Below are positions 33,310 through 42,993 of a stretch of 60,000 nucleotides of DNA, piece after piece. Origin of the DNA: Strigamia acuminata (lineage: Eukaryota; Arthropoda; Chilopoda; Geophilomorpha; Linotaeniidae); the NCBI GenBank assembly GCA_949358305.1, contig OX442314.1:8365060-8425059 (forward strand), read 5' to 3'. Within the stretch, counting starts at the first letter, position 1. Each line of letters opens with the position of its first letter. The notes below the pieces were generated by a model. The model saw only the letters and a list, made by a program, of their open reading frames with translations. It did not search any database and was not told where the DNA came from. The translations under genes were made by a program, and so were the position numbers.

Positions 33310-36300
33310 ACCTCCGAAATCGGAATCAGAGAATGAAAATCTGAAGATAATGGAAGATGTTGGAGAAGTTATTGATGAATTAATTCGTCAAACAGAACTA
33401 AAAGAAAAAGGATCTCTTGATGTAAAAAAGGAGATTGTCGGCGAAACTCCGACTGAAGAAGACACTTCCAATATTAAAGATAAAGTTGAAGTTAAAGACG
33501 ATAGACCAAGCTCAGTTCCAGAGACACCTGGAATTGAGGAGTGCATTAAGTTATTTGCAGCTACAACTCTTGATACCAATGAGTTATTAGATGAATTGCC
33601 TTTGGAGCCTCCAATTACAATTCCTCATAAATTGCGCAAGTTTGAGTGCAAAGTGGCTGGAATACCAAACAGCCAAGACCTTCCGACGTTAAAGTTAGAA
33701 ACGTTAAAAGGTGTAATAACCGGAATGTTGGACTCAGGAGCAAATAAAAGCTTCCTAGCCACTTCAGTTATTAATCAATTAGGTCTAGAAAAATATCTAC
33801 GACCTATCGGACCTGGTGTCAGAGTCACGACGGCAAGTGAAGAAGTCACTCCAGATGGAACCATTCATCTTTCATTTCGATGGACACATGGCACGTTACG
33901 TCATCCGTTCATCGTAATACCAAATAAGTATCCAATGGTACTATTGGGTTGCGATTTTATGAATAAATTAAAAATCCAACCTAATCCACAGACGATGTCT
34001 TGGAATTTCACGCAACCTGTGGATGCAGATTTACCCTACATTCCACAAGCGTTGCTGGATCGTTATTTGGAGAAAATAGAGGAACCCGATTCCTCATTTG
34101 TGACCTTTGCAAAAGCTTACGCTGCAAGTGTAACTCAAAGCAAAATTGATGAAGAGAATTTCATCCAAAAGTTAGTCAAAGAAGCTAACTTAAATTTGGA
34201 GCAATCCAAATTATTAGAAAAGATGTTATCCAAACATAAAAGGATTATTTCTAAAGATCCAGGTAAAACACACCTGGTTAAGCACAAAATTGAGCTTGAC
34301 ACGGAGAAACCCATCCGTGTCCCCTTTAAGAGCATAAACCCTCAAAAAAGGGAAATAATCAGACAACTTTGTCAAGACATGATTGACAAAGGCGTAGTCG
34401 TCAAAGCTGAAGGCGATTACGGAATGAGGCCAGTCCTAGTCATGCGACCAGGAAACGACCCACGCTTGTGCATTGATTTTCGCCCCATCAATACACATAC
34501 TAAGTACAACCCACCTCAAATGCCAACAATTGAGGAAATTCTGCGAGAAATCGGAGAATTCGAGTGGGTCAGTACTATAGATCTGACCAAGGGATATTGG
34601 CAGATAGAATTGCGCCCTGAAGACAGAGAAAAAACTGCCTTCTGGAGCCCAATGGGAAGACTAATGTTTTTAGTCATGCCTTTCGGATTAGTAAACGCAC
34701 CAACTACCTTCCAAGAATTGATGGAAAAAGTTTTGGGTGACGTTTACAGAAAATTTGCATGGGCATATTTGGATGACATAATTGTTGTATCTAAATCGTT
34801 CGAAGAACACATTAAACATTTAGATATAGTGTTTAAAAAATTGGCAGAAGCTAATTTACATGCGCATCCTGGCAAGACGCATCTCTGTAGAAAGGAATTA
34901 ATTTTTCTAGGCTACAAAGTAGGAGTAGAAGGACTTGCAGTAGACCCTAAAAAAGTCGCTGCAATTACGCAATTTCCGGCTCCTACCAATCTTAAGGAAT
35001 TACAAAGATTTCTAGGCATGGTGAATTTCTTTCACCGCCTAATCAAGAATTTGGCCACAGTGGCAGAACCACTAAGGCCACTCTTGAAGAAAGATGCGGA
35101 GTTCGATTGGGAACTGCATCATCAAGCAGCATTCGACGCAATAAAAGACCTGCTTACGAATGCTGAAACAATGAAGATGCCTGACTTGTACATGCCATTT
35201 ATTGTTCATACTGACGCCAGTAAACAAGGGTTGGGTGCAGCCCTTACACAAAAGAAAATTGTGGATGGCCAAGAAGTCGAAATGCCATGCGTGTATGCAA
35301 GCAGAAGCTTGCAACCCGCTGAAAAGAATTATACTGTGACAGAATTAGAATGTCTCGCAGTAGTATGGGGATTACGCAAATTTCGCCCATACTTAGAGTA
35401 CACTACATTCACTGTACAAACGGATCACCAAGCACTTAAGTGGTTGATGTCGTTATCTGACCCGTCGGGCAGATTAGCTCGTTGGCAAATGGAGCTAATG
35501 GCGTATTCGTTCGAAATACAATACGTCAAAGGTCCGCTGAATGTAATAGCAGACGCATTGTCACGTGCACCTGTCAGCGCACCTGACGAACCAGAAGACG
35601 ATGGCGATAATGATGATTTATTATCATATTGTCCATCTCCTTGCCGAAGTTGGCAAATGGGAAAATTGAACGAATTACCCAAGTCAATAATAGTTAATGA
35701 CGACGATCAAGCATTAATTAATTTTTGTATTAACATGCATGATCCGTCAGGAACCCCTGACGTCGAATTAAGAGCTATGATGGCTAAAAAATTCGAGCTG
35801 CCAACAACAAATGTTTTAATTAAAGCATTTGCAGCTAAAATTGCGAAGCAATTAGAATGTGATCCTCCAACGAGAGATGACATTATTGCAGCGCAAAAAG
35901 CAGACGAATTTTGCCAACATATTCGCAATTACTTGCTAAACAAGCAATATCCAAGTTACATAGTAACTCATCTTCAAAGAAGAAACTTTGAAAGACACGC
36001 GAGTACTTATCTCATTGAAGAAGATATGCTACTCCATTATCATCCTACCTCCACCGATGAATTGGGAGAGGATGGTAGGGCACTTAAAGTTGTTGTGCCA
36101 AGAAAATTGATTTATAAAATCATTTGGTTGATGCACGGACATCCACTGTCCGGCCACCCAGGCATTGCGAGGACAATGTACCGAACTCGAAGAGTTTATA
36201 CCTGGAAAGGTATGAAACGTGATATTACACGTTTTATTCAACATTGTCAAGGATGTCAGGCATGTAAGCCGAGATCAAAGACCGAAATTGAAGGCGCTCA

Positions 36301-37522
36301 AATTGGACCATTTGGACCATTTGACTGCCTCAGTGTGGATTTGTCTGGTCCCAAACCAAGAACCAGAAAAAACAATACCCACATTTGCGTCATCGTAGAT
36401 GTCGCTACACATTGGCCCGAATTATTTCCAATGTGTAATCCAACGGCAATAAAAGTTGCCAACACAATTTATCACTTATCAATGACTTTCGGATTTCCGA
36501 GACAAATCATAAGTGATAATGGACCACAATTTCGATCACAGGTCTATAAAGAATTTTGCAAAAAATTCGACATGTCGCGAACACCGACATCGATTTATCA
36601 TCCACAAAGCAATCCTGTGGAGAGAACCAATCGAGATATTAAATATTTAGTTTCGATTTATTTAGATATTCATGACCAATGGGATGAGTATCTACGCGAA
36701 TTTGCATTCAGTTTGAGAACAACTGTAACAAGAGGCAGAGATTATTCTCCTGCTTTCTTAAATTTTTTCCGAGAATTAAGAATTCCTTGGGATCCAAGAA
36801 TTCCGGAAGGAATTTTAGTCATTGATCCAAAAAATCCGCATTTATATGTTCAGAAATTAGAAACAATAATTGCAGAGACGTATCAGCATATGATGTCTCA
36901 CGTCTTAGATTTGAGACGCCGTGTCGAAGCTGAAAAATCAGATAAGAAATTCGACAACTTCAGACAAAATGATTTAGTCTGGCGAGAGTCTCATATTCTC
37001 TCAAATGCCGCTAAAGGAATAGCAGCAGGCATTTCACCGAAAAGGAATGGGCCTTATGTAATTATCAAAAGGTTACAAGGAGGCGCCTTTCAACTTCGAC
37101 GGCTGAGTGATAATAAAATTTATCCAGCTGTTCACGGCACTGAATTAATGCCGTACTTTCCCGTTTTCAACCAAGAAATTTGGCTGGAAGGGGAGGAAGT
37201 GGGTCAAAAAACAAAGAATATTGTTAATACCTTGGATGATGCTAAATTATCCAAAATTCCTGTCGAAAACACGGAATCGAGTAAAAAATCGAAACTCAAA
37301 AATAACGAAGTCGATGAAATAAACCAGCGACTTGAAAATGTTTCTCTTGATGAAAATCTAGAAAAGGAAATGTTTTTAGAAAAAGAGAAAATTTCAAACA
37401 ATGAAGTATATAACTCATCTGACATTGGAGACGATGCTGATGACAATCTAAACAAGTTGGATTGTACTTCGCGAAAGTCAAAGTACAACTTGAGATCTCG
37501 CGTTCCGCGAGCCAAGACATAG
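33263..37522 (+). CDS. pol: Pol polyprotein: protease, reverse transcriptase, RNase H, integrase
   Basis: Read in the -1 frame relative to gag, with no ATG of its own near the start, so it is expected as a Gag-Pol fusion. Counting residues from 33296: aspartic protease motif DSG near 146 (33731); reverse transcriptase at about 340-580 with YLDD at 491-494 (34766); RNase H near 638 (TDASKQGLG); integrase zinc finger H-x-H...CxxC at about 945-985; catalytic D,D,E at 36338, 36515 and 36620 with about 35 residues between the last two; GPY/F module (RNGPYVIIKRL) near 1251. An acidic tail of about 130 residues follows, with no chromodomain. All catalytic residues are present. Confidence 0.95.
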   Translation, partial: KKLVDADPSGLVDAASPPKSESENENLKIMEDVGEVIDELIRQTELKEKGSLDVKKEIVGETPTEEDTSNIKDKVEVKDDRPSSVPETPGIEECIKLFAATTLDTNELLDELPLEPPITIPHKLRKFECKVAGIPNSQDLPTLKLETLKGVITGMLDSGANKSFLATSVINQLGLEKYLRPIGPGVRVTTASEEVTPDGTIHLSFRWTHGTLRHPFIVIPNKYPMVLLGCDFMNKLKIQPNPQTMSWNFTQPVDADLPYIPQALLDRYLEKIEEPDSSFVTFAKAYAASVTQSKIDEENFIQKLVKEANLNLEQSKLLEKMLSKHKRIISKDPGKTHLVKHKIELDTEKPIRVPFKSINPQKREIIRQLCQDMIDKGVVVKAEGDYGMRPVLVMRPGNDPRLCIDFRPINTHTKYNPPQMPTIEEILREIGEFEWVSTIDLTKGYWQIELRPEDREKTAFWSPMGRLMFLVMPFGLVNAPTTFQELMEKVLGDVYRKFAWAYLDDIIVVSKSFEEHIKHLDIVFKKLAEANLHAHPGKTHLCRKELIFLGYKVGVEGLAVDPKKVAAITQFPAPTNLKELQRFLGMVNFFHRLIKNLATVAEPLRPLLKKDAEFDWELHHQAAFDAIKDLLTNAETMKMPDLYMPFIVHTDASKQGLGAALTQKKIVDGQEVEMPCVYASRSLQPAEKNYTVTELECLAVVWGLRKFRPYLEYTTFTVQTDHQALKWLMSLSDPSGRLARWQMELMAYSFEIQYVKGPLNVIADALSRAPVSAPDEPEDDGDNDDLLSYCPSPCRSWQMGKLNELPKSIIVNDDDQALINFCINMHDPSGTPDVELRAMMAKKFELPTTNVLIKAFAAKIAKQLECDPPTRDDIIAAQKADEFCQHIRNYLLNKQYPSYIVTHLQRRNFERHASTYLIEEDMLLHYHPTSTDELGEDGRALKVVVPRKLIYKIIWLMHGHPLSGHPGIARTMYRTRRVYTWKGMKRDITRFIQHCQGCQACKPRSKTEIEGAQIGPFGPFDCLSVDLSGPKPRTRKNNTHICVIVDVATHWPELFPMCNPTAIKVANTIYHLSMTFGFPRQIISDNGPQFRSQVYKEFCKKFDMSRTPTSIYHPQSNPVERTNRDIKYLVSIYLDIHDQWDEYLREFAFSLRTTVTRGRDYSPAFLNFFRELRIPWDPRIPEGILVIDPKNPHLYVQKLETIIAETYQHMMSHVLDLRRRVEAEKSDKKFDNFRQNDLVWRESHILSNAAKGIAAGISPKRNGPYVIIKRLQGGAFQLRRLSDNKIYPAVHGTELMPYFPVFNQEIWLEGEEVGQKTKNIVNTLDDAKLSKIPVENTESSKKSKLKNNEVDEINQRLENVSLDENLEKEMFLEKEKISNNEVYNSSDIGDDADDNLNKLDCTSRKSKYNLRSRVPRAKT

Positions 37523-37711
37523 TGTTGTCTTTCACCTTTTGGGTTTACCCAAAAGATCCGAGAAAGCAATCTCGTGACGTCATTCGTAGTACCCGCTCGA
37601 ATGACAACGTTAATCATACGTTATAATTAGTGACGTCACAAAGCGTCTCTAATCCAAGTTCGTGTTTGCAATCAACGAACTTAGTCACTTTTTCAAAAGT
37701 TTCGAGAGTGT

Positions 37712-40507
37712 ATGCATCGCATCGCCTACGTTACGACCCGAATAGTTCGACAACCTGATCGTAAGTAATTTTTCTGTATGAAAAATTTGATAAAACATAA
37801 GATTTATGTATTATTTCTCTTTCAAGACGAAAGAATTTCCGAAATTACCGGAAAACGAAAGAGAATGGACGAGGAAGCGATCCAACTCCAGGCGGACGGA
37901 GAAATGCCCATGGAAGGGGCAAATGAAGACGTTCAATTGACGCTTCAACAACGGGTAAATTATTAGAATAAATTTTTACCAAGTGTTTAAGTCAGAAAAA
38001 TTGAGTAATTTCACTTTTCCTGACTTCAAACACAAGCCGCTAAAAAATAAAAATGGCGGCTATAAAAGTCACGTGCTTCAAGCATGTGCGAAGGGAGTTG
38101 CCATGACAACCAACATCCCTTAGTGACTCACAGCCACAAGCGCTAAGCTTAAAAAATATTTCAAATAAGAAATTATTTGTTTATTTTTAAATAAACTAAT
38201 TTATTTATTTTTCTTCGAATATAGATCGAGAGGGATCGAGAAACACCATTCGCGCTTCCCGATCACGTGCCGACTCAGCACCCGCTGATTTTTCGAGCGG
38301 CATTGCCCGAAAAAATCAGAAGACTGAAGACGGCAAACAATACCTGGTGGAAGTTGCGCCACGACTTCAGCAGATCAGCGCTGCAAGGATTTGGTGCAAA
38401 AGGAAGATTCATCGAGCGCCTTCACGTGGACGGTGTCGACGAAATCGAGTGGACGCTCGACGAGAGCCCCCCAGGACCGCTTGCAGCAGAGTTGCTGCAC
38501 AACCAGTGGCCAGTGACGCCACGAGAGCGTCACGAGCGCAGAAGAGCGCTAAAGAGTACCGGAATTAATTACGGTGCTCTAACCCAATTGAGGAAGAACC
38601 TCAAGACGACACAACGCGAAGTCGTTAAACGGTATCGCAAATCCGTTCGTGACGGGAACCCACAACTTCCCGTCACACAAACCGAGCTCCACCAGTTGGC
38701 GCTCGCCGGGTGTTTTAACGATTTTCCGGGATTTTTCCCGTCCAAAGCACTCCGAGCTGCCGCGGTGCAGCTTCGCGTCGACGAAAATCGACAACTGGCT
38801 CGAGAACACGAGGCAGAGGAGCAAGCGCGTTGCGCTCTCCCTTTTTATCAAGAAGATGAAATTCCGGCCCCAGCGGCCATCAATCCTCCGCCGCAAGACG
38901 AGGATTTGAGGGTGGGGCAACTCCCTCCGCCGGTTCCAGTCCGACCGATGTTCCGCGAATCAAGCCGCGATCGAGAGGAACGTCAGAGGCGATCACGCCC
39001 ATATTCGACTGACGCGCAGCCATCACGCCCGCAGTCGCGACGAGGACGGACACCAGAGTCGTTTGGCTCGTCGTCTTCGCTGAGTTTCGAATCGGACTCC
39101 ACAATTAAGTCCGCCCGAAGTAGCCGAACCGCCTCCACGTTCAAAGTGGACAACCCGGCTACTCCATACGCCATGAGACGTGTCGTCGGTGATATTTCTC
39201 CCGACTGTAGTGTGCCTGTACCTGGACACGCTAGCCGCTTGCCCGAACAAGGTTATGTTTCCCGCTTGCCGGCTGGAGTTAGCAACCTGCAACTCCGGCC
39301 ATTTTTCAGTGAGTCGTTCGGCCCACAATGGACCTGCTACGAGCAGCAACCCATTAGAGCGCAGCAGGAAGTGCTCCAGAAGCTGGACGCATACCAAAGC
39401 GCCCAGATCGCCGAGTCACAGAAGGACTGGCAGAGACTAGCTGAAAGGCTAGAAGTCTCCGACATCAATACCATTGATGATCCCCGCCTGATGGATTTTC
39501 AGCGTCAGCTAATTCCGGGGATGACTAGGGTGTTGTACCCTGGTGTTCTTCCTTCGCCAGGACAGGCGTTAGCGGCCATTACGTACCTTTGGACCGCGCC
39601 GATGGGCCTGTCGGAGAAGAAAGTCGAGCTGTGGTACCACCTCAGGCTCGACCCGCCTACGATCTTAGCCGAGCTAATAAAGCAAGTCGTAGCAAACGGT
39701 GAGACCGAAGAAGAGGCCGCCGTTCGGTTGCGAACCGAGTGGTCCTTTGCGAAGGCCACGGCGCGAATGACCGGAAGACCACCGCTTCCAGTTACAAGCG
39801 CCACAGCAGCTGCGTCACTGGCTGTTTTCCAGTCGGCTCAAGAGGGCGCTGGATGTTCATTTTGGCCAGAGAACGCCGGAAGTTCTCAAACTCCAGCCGG
39901 AGTTCAACGGGTAGTCGAAACCCGTCAGCTCCCCGGTGTGGGTCGAGCACCGGGACGAGGCGTCACACCCTCGTCAACCTCCGCACCCGCGTTGGTTTTC
40001 TTGGGCCCGCAGTGCCATTTTGACGATGCCACGACGGAAGACTCACGTCCGCCGCCGCCGCCGCCAGCCAAGCCGGAGACGAAGGTCAAGCCGCTGAAAA
40101 AAGAGTCGGCTTTCAAGACCCTGATGCGCCTGTATCCGCACTTCTATTTGACGCCGGATACGCGAACACTGCTTAGCAACAACCACAAGTTGTCGAGGCA
40201 GGTGTTTATGTGGCTCGAGGACCACATCCGGGTGTTAAGCCCACCATCAGTGCTCCACGATCGACTCCTGAGAGCACGATTGGCGCCAGAGGATCCCATA
40301 GAGTTTGCGGCGCTAGGATTTTTCAACCGAGCGAACTCGGCGAGAATCATCCAGGTTTGGCTTCATGTCAACCCTGGAATGGTCTCCGGACCAAACGCAG
40401 GTCGCGACCTGTGTACGGTTAACGAGCGGTCCAACCCGAGGGACGACACCACGGATATGATGCGCCCGTTGACGCCTGAGCGAACTCAGACCATGGACGA
40501 ATCATAA
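37712..40507 (+). CDS. ORF3 of the LTR element, three exons, unknown protein
   Basis: Exon 1 37712-37760 (ATG, donor GTAAGTAA, phase 1), intron 66 bp ending TTTCTCTTTCAAG; exon 2 37827-37954 (donor GTAAAT, phase 0), intron 270 bp ending TTCTTCGAATATAG; exon 3 38225-40507. The coding total is 2460 bases, exactly 820 codons with the stop, so all junctions keep frame. Exon 3 has no ATG near its start and is preceded by an in-frame stop overlapping the acceptor, which supports splicing. The protein (about 819 aa) is charged and Pro/Arg/Ser-rich in the middle, with a poly-Pro run near the C-terminal third. It has no signal peptide, no membrane helix and no cysteine-rich ectodomain, so although it sits where env genes sit it does not look like an envelope. 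I do not recognise a family. GC content is higher than gag-pol, suggesting a different origin. Confidence 0.75.
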
Positions 40508-40546
40508 ATTGGTTCGTTCATTTTCTCTCCATGTAAGATTCGTCTT

Positions 40547-40559
40547 AAATGGGGGGATG
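40547..40559 (+). promoter_or_regulatory. Polypurine tract
   Basis: AAATGGGGGGATG directly precedes the 3' LTR. A purine run at this position primes plus-strand DNA synthesis in LTR elements. Confidence 0.75.
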
Positions 40560-41518
40560 TGTGGTGATCTCAAAATATTCACCAACTTAGAAGATTAAAT
40601 TAATTATCTTCTAATTAATTTGACTGTGGCACACGCCAAGTCAGATCATGTGACCGAGGGGAGAAATCCTCTCTAGGCACATATCACCCCAGGTTGTCCG
40701 GGGTGAAAACGGTTATTAGCCGTTATGGTGCAATATGGTGTAATAACCACTAGTTGCACCCATTTGAGCTAAGTGCGCAGGTTTTCTGCGCAATATTGAA
40801 GCGTGCTGGGCTCGCGTCTTGGCTCAAATCGGCACTCTGAAAAATACAACAACAACCTCAACATCACTGCGATATCTGCTCCGACAATACGTATTGATAG
40901 AGGACCGTTGTAACTCAGTTTCACCTGCTATCTTTGTGCCACCCAAAGCACAAAGCCAGCAATTCTGCTTGAATTAGCCGTAGCTAATTCCAGCAAACGA
41001 GAAGAAGAAGTTTCCCGACGATCGTGAACCATCGCCGTCGCTGCCGCGCGAACGACAGCCACCGCCATCGTACGAGAGCCGGACGCCTACAGCCGTCAAC
41101 CACCGCCGCCGAGCCGTCGCACGAGCCGTAGAAGGAGCCCACGAGAACCATCGTCTTCGACCATCGTTCGTGAGTTCAGCAAACGAAGACAATTCGCCTT
41201 CGCCTAACAACTGTGTGTTGTTTAAGCGCCATTTTAGCGCTTTGTAGCTTGCAACAGTCGTTGCAAGCCCTTCCATTGTTCCCGCTCATTTCATTTCGCG
41301 ACTTGTCGCCATTGTGATATTTTTAACTAGTCATTGTAATTTAAACGAATAAATACATATTTGTGATTTTTATTAATAAAACTGTCTTTTTATTTCTTTT
41401 CCTTAAACTTAACCCCTAGATAATTTAAGGCCGCCGATTGTAAGTCTTTTATAGCATTCACCTGCGGTTTCTGCTTAATTTATTAGAAATTAAGTGGATA
41501 AAAACCCGGATCGCAGCA
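40560..41518 (+). repeat. 3' LTR
   Basis: 959 bp, identical by eye to the 5' LTR, followed by the ATCT target copy and then the continuation of the unit-7 3' block (TTAATTCAAAAAAACAAGCA). Confidence 0.93.
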
Positions 41519-41989
41519 ATCTTAATTCAAAAAAACAAGCATTGTTAACTTAGTTTCAGGATGCAATTGATGTCAAGCGCTGAACAGAGCCAAATAGAAG
41601 TGATTTTTGTGGAAATAATTGCCGATGTCTAAATGTCGTACTGTAGTCCAATTCCGGTGGAAAACTAATGCCTTGTTCACACTTAAACCACTTTTGTAGA
41701 AGTTACGGCTTATTTCGATAAGTATACTTCAGACCTGTTATACTTTTTATACAAATTAGTGACGTTTTTAACAAGAACTGACGTCAAAAGTGACTTTCTC
41801 AACTTCAAGTTGTACAAAGCCATTACAAATGTGAATAACGGAGTTTCTACAAGCTGTCTGAAAGAAAAGTGGTTAAAGTGTCAACAAGGCATAAGACACA
41901 CATTGTAGTCTATAGTTAGTCAACCCTATAGAAAACACAAGAAAAAATGTGTTAAAAGCAACGCAGATGTGAACAAGGTGTGTTGTTAA

Positions 41990-42154
41990 TGGTCAAGTGC
42001 ACCGAGTGGGTTTTATTTTTTTTTGACAGAGCCTAATAAAAAATTGTTATTAAACAATGATAAAGGCCCAAATTTTATTTTTTTTTAACATGAAATACAT
42101 TTTATCATTAGGTTCTATCAGAAAAAAATAAATCTCACTCGGTGTGCTTGAATT
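41990..42154. mobile_element. MITE C in unit 7, TTAA target
   Basis: Flanked by TTAA (41986-41989 and 42155-42158). Ends GGTCAAGTGCACCGAGTGGG and its diverged complement. It inserted at the same TTAA as the copies at 48118-48574 and 52635-52800; units 3 and 4 carry the empty site GTTGTTAAGCCTAG. Confidence 0.75.
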
Positions 42155-42639
42155 TTAAGCCTAGTTCACATAGGTGTAGGACCACATTTGCGATCGCCAA
42201 ATTTGCGATCGTGAAAATTGGTGTCAAAATTGCGACGTTCTGAATTTGCGACGAATTAAAAAAAATAAAAATAAAAAAATAAAATAAAATAAGAAATGAT
42301 CCCAAATTTGCGATGGACCACATTTGCGACGTCCCAAATTTGCGACGTCCTAAATTTGCGACGTCTCAAATTTGCGACGAGTTTTAGCTTCGTTTCTGCC
42401 GTATCATTGTTTCTGCTGTATCATTGTTTTTGCCGTACCATTGTCTCTGCCGTATCATTGTTGCATTCGCCTTTACCGCTGTTGCACCGTGATCGTTTCC
42501 TATCGTTTTTCGCGTCGACCTCGTAATTGTTTCCTAGGTAAATATTCGGAATTTGGTATTCGGTAAATGGCAGTGTTTACGATTAAGTCATTATGACGAA
42601 AACAAGACACAAACATAAACAACTTTCACTCGTTTTGAA

Positions 42640-42870
42640 AGAATTTTCATAACTTTTTACACATTTTGAAAAATTTTTCACCACTTTTTGCTCGTTTTGA
42701 ATGATTTTCACCACTTTTTGCTCGTTTTGAGTGATTTTCACTACTTTTAAATCGTTTTGAATGATTTTCACAACTTTTTGCTCGTTTTGAATGATTTTCA
42801 CAACTTTTAAATCGTTTTGAATGATTTTCACAACTTTTAAATCGTTTTGAATGATTTTTCACAACTTTTT
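42640..42870. repeat. 31-bp minisatellite, left side of the MULE
   Basis: About seven copies of TTTTGAATGATTTTCACAAC followed by TTTTTGCTCG or TTTTAAATCG. The Lys/Ser-rich ORFs on the minus strand are repeat artefacts. Confidence 0.85.
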
Positions 42871-42993
42871 ACATTGTATCGGAAATTCTAAGTTGTTTGT
42901 GTTTGCTTATACCCATCATCATGACGTCATTCGTAAACTTTTCCATTTAATAAATTATTCAGTGCACCACTAATTTGTATCTATTCTTGAAAG

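Larger units (their letters stand above)
29182..41518 (+). mobile_element. Ty3/gypsy-type LTR retrotransposon, complete, with a spliced third gene
   Basis: 12,337 bp. LTRs 29182-30140 and 40560-41518 are both exactly 959 bp, start TG, end CA and show no difference by eye. Target duplication ATCT (29178-29181 and 41519-41522). Order: LTR, tRNA-Pro-like primer site, gag, -1 frameshift signal, pro-RT-RNase H-integrase, three-exon ORF3, purine-rich tract, LTR. Gene order RT-RH-IN and the GPY/F module place it in the Ty3/gypsy (Metaviridae) group. All ORFs are open, so it is young and possibly active. It inserted in the 3' block of defensin-like unit 7. Confidence 0.95.

Noticed and set aside
38267-40507. 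ORF3 as an envelope glycoprotein of an endogenous retrovirus
   Set aside because: No signal peptide, transmembrane segment, fusion-peptide-like stretch or cysteine-rich ectodomain is visible; only its position resembles env.
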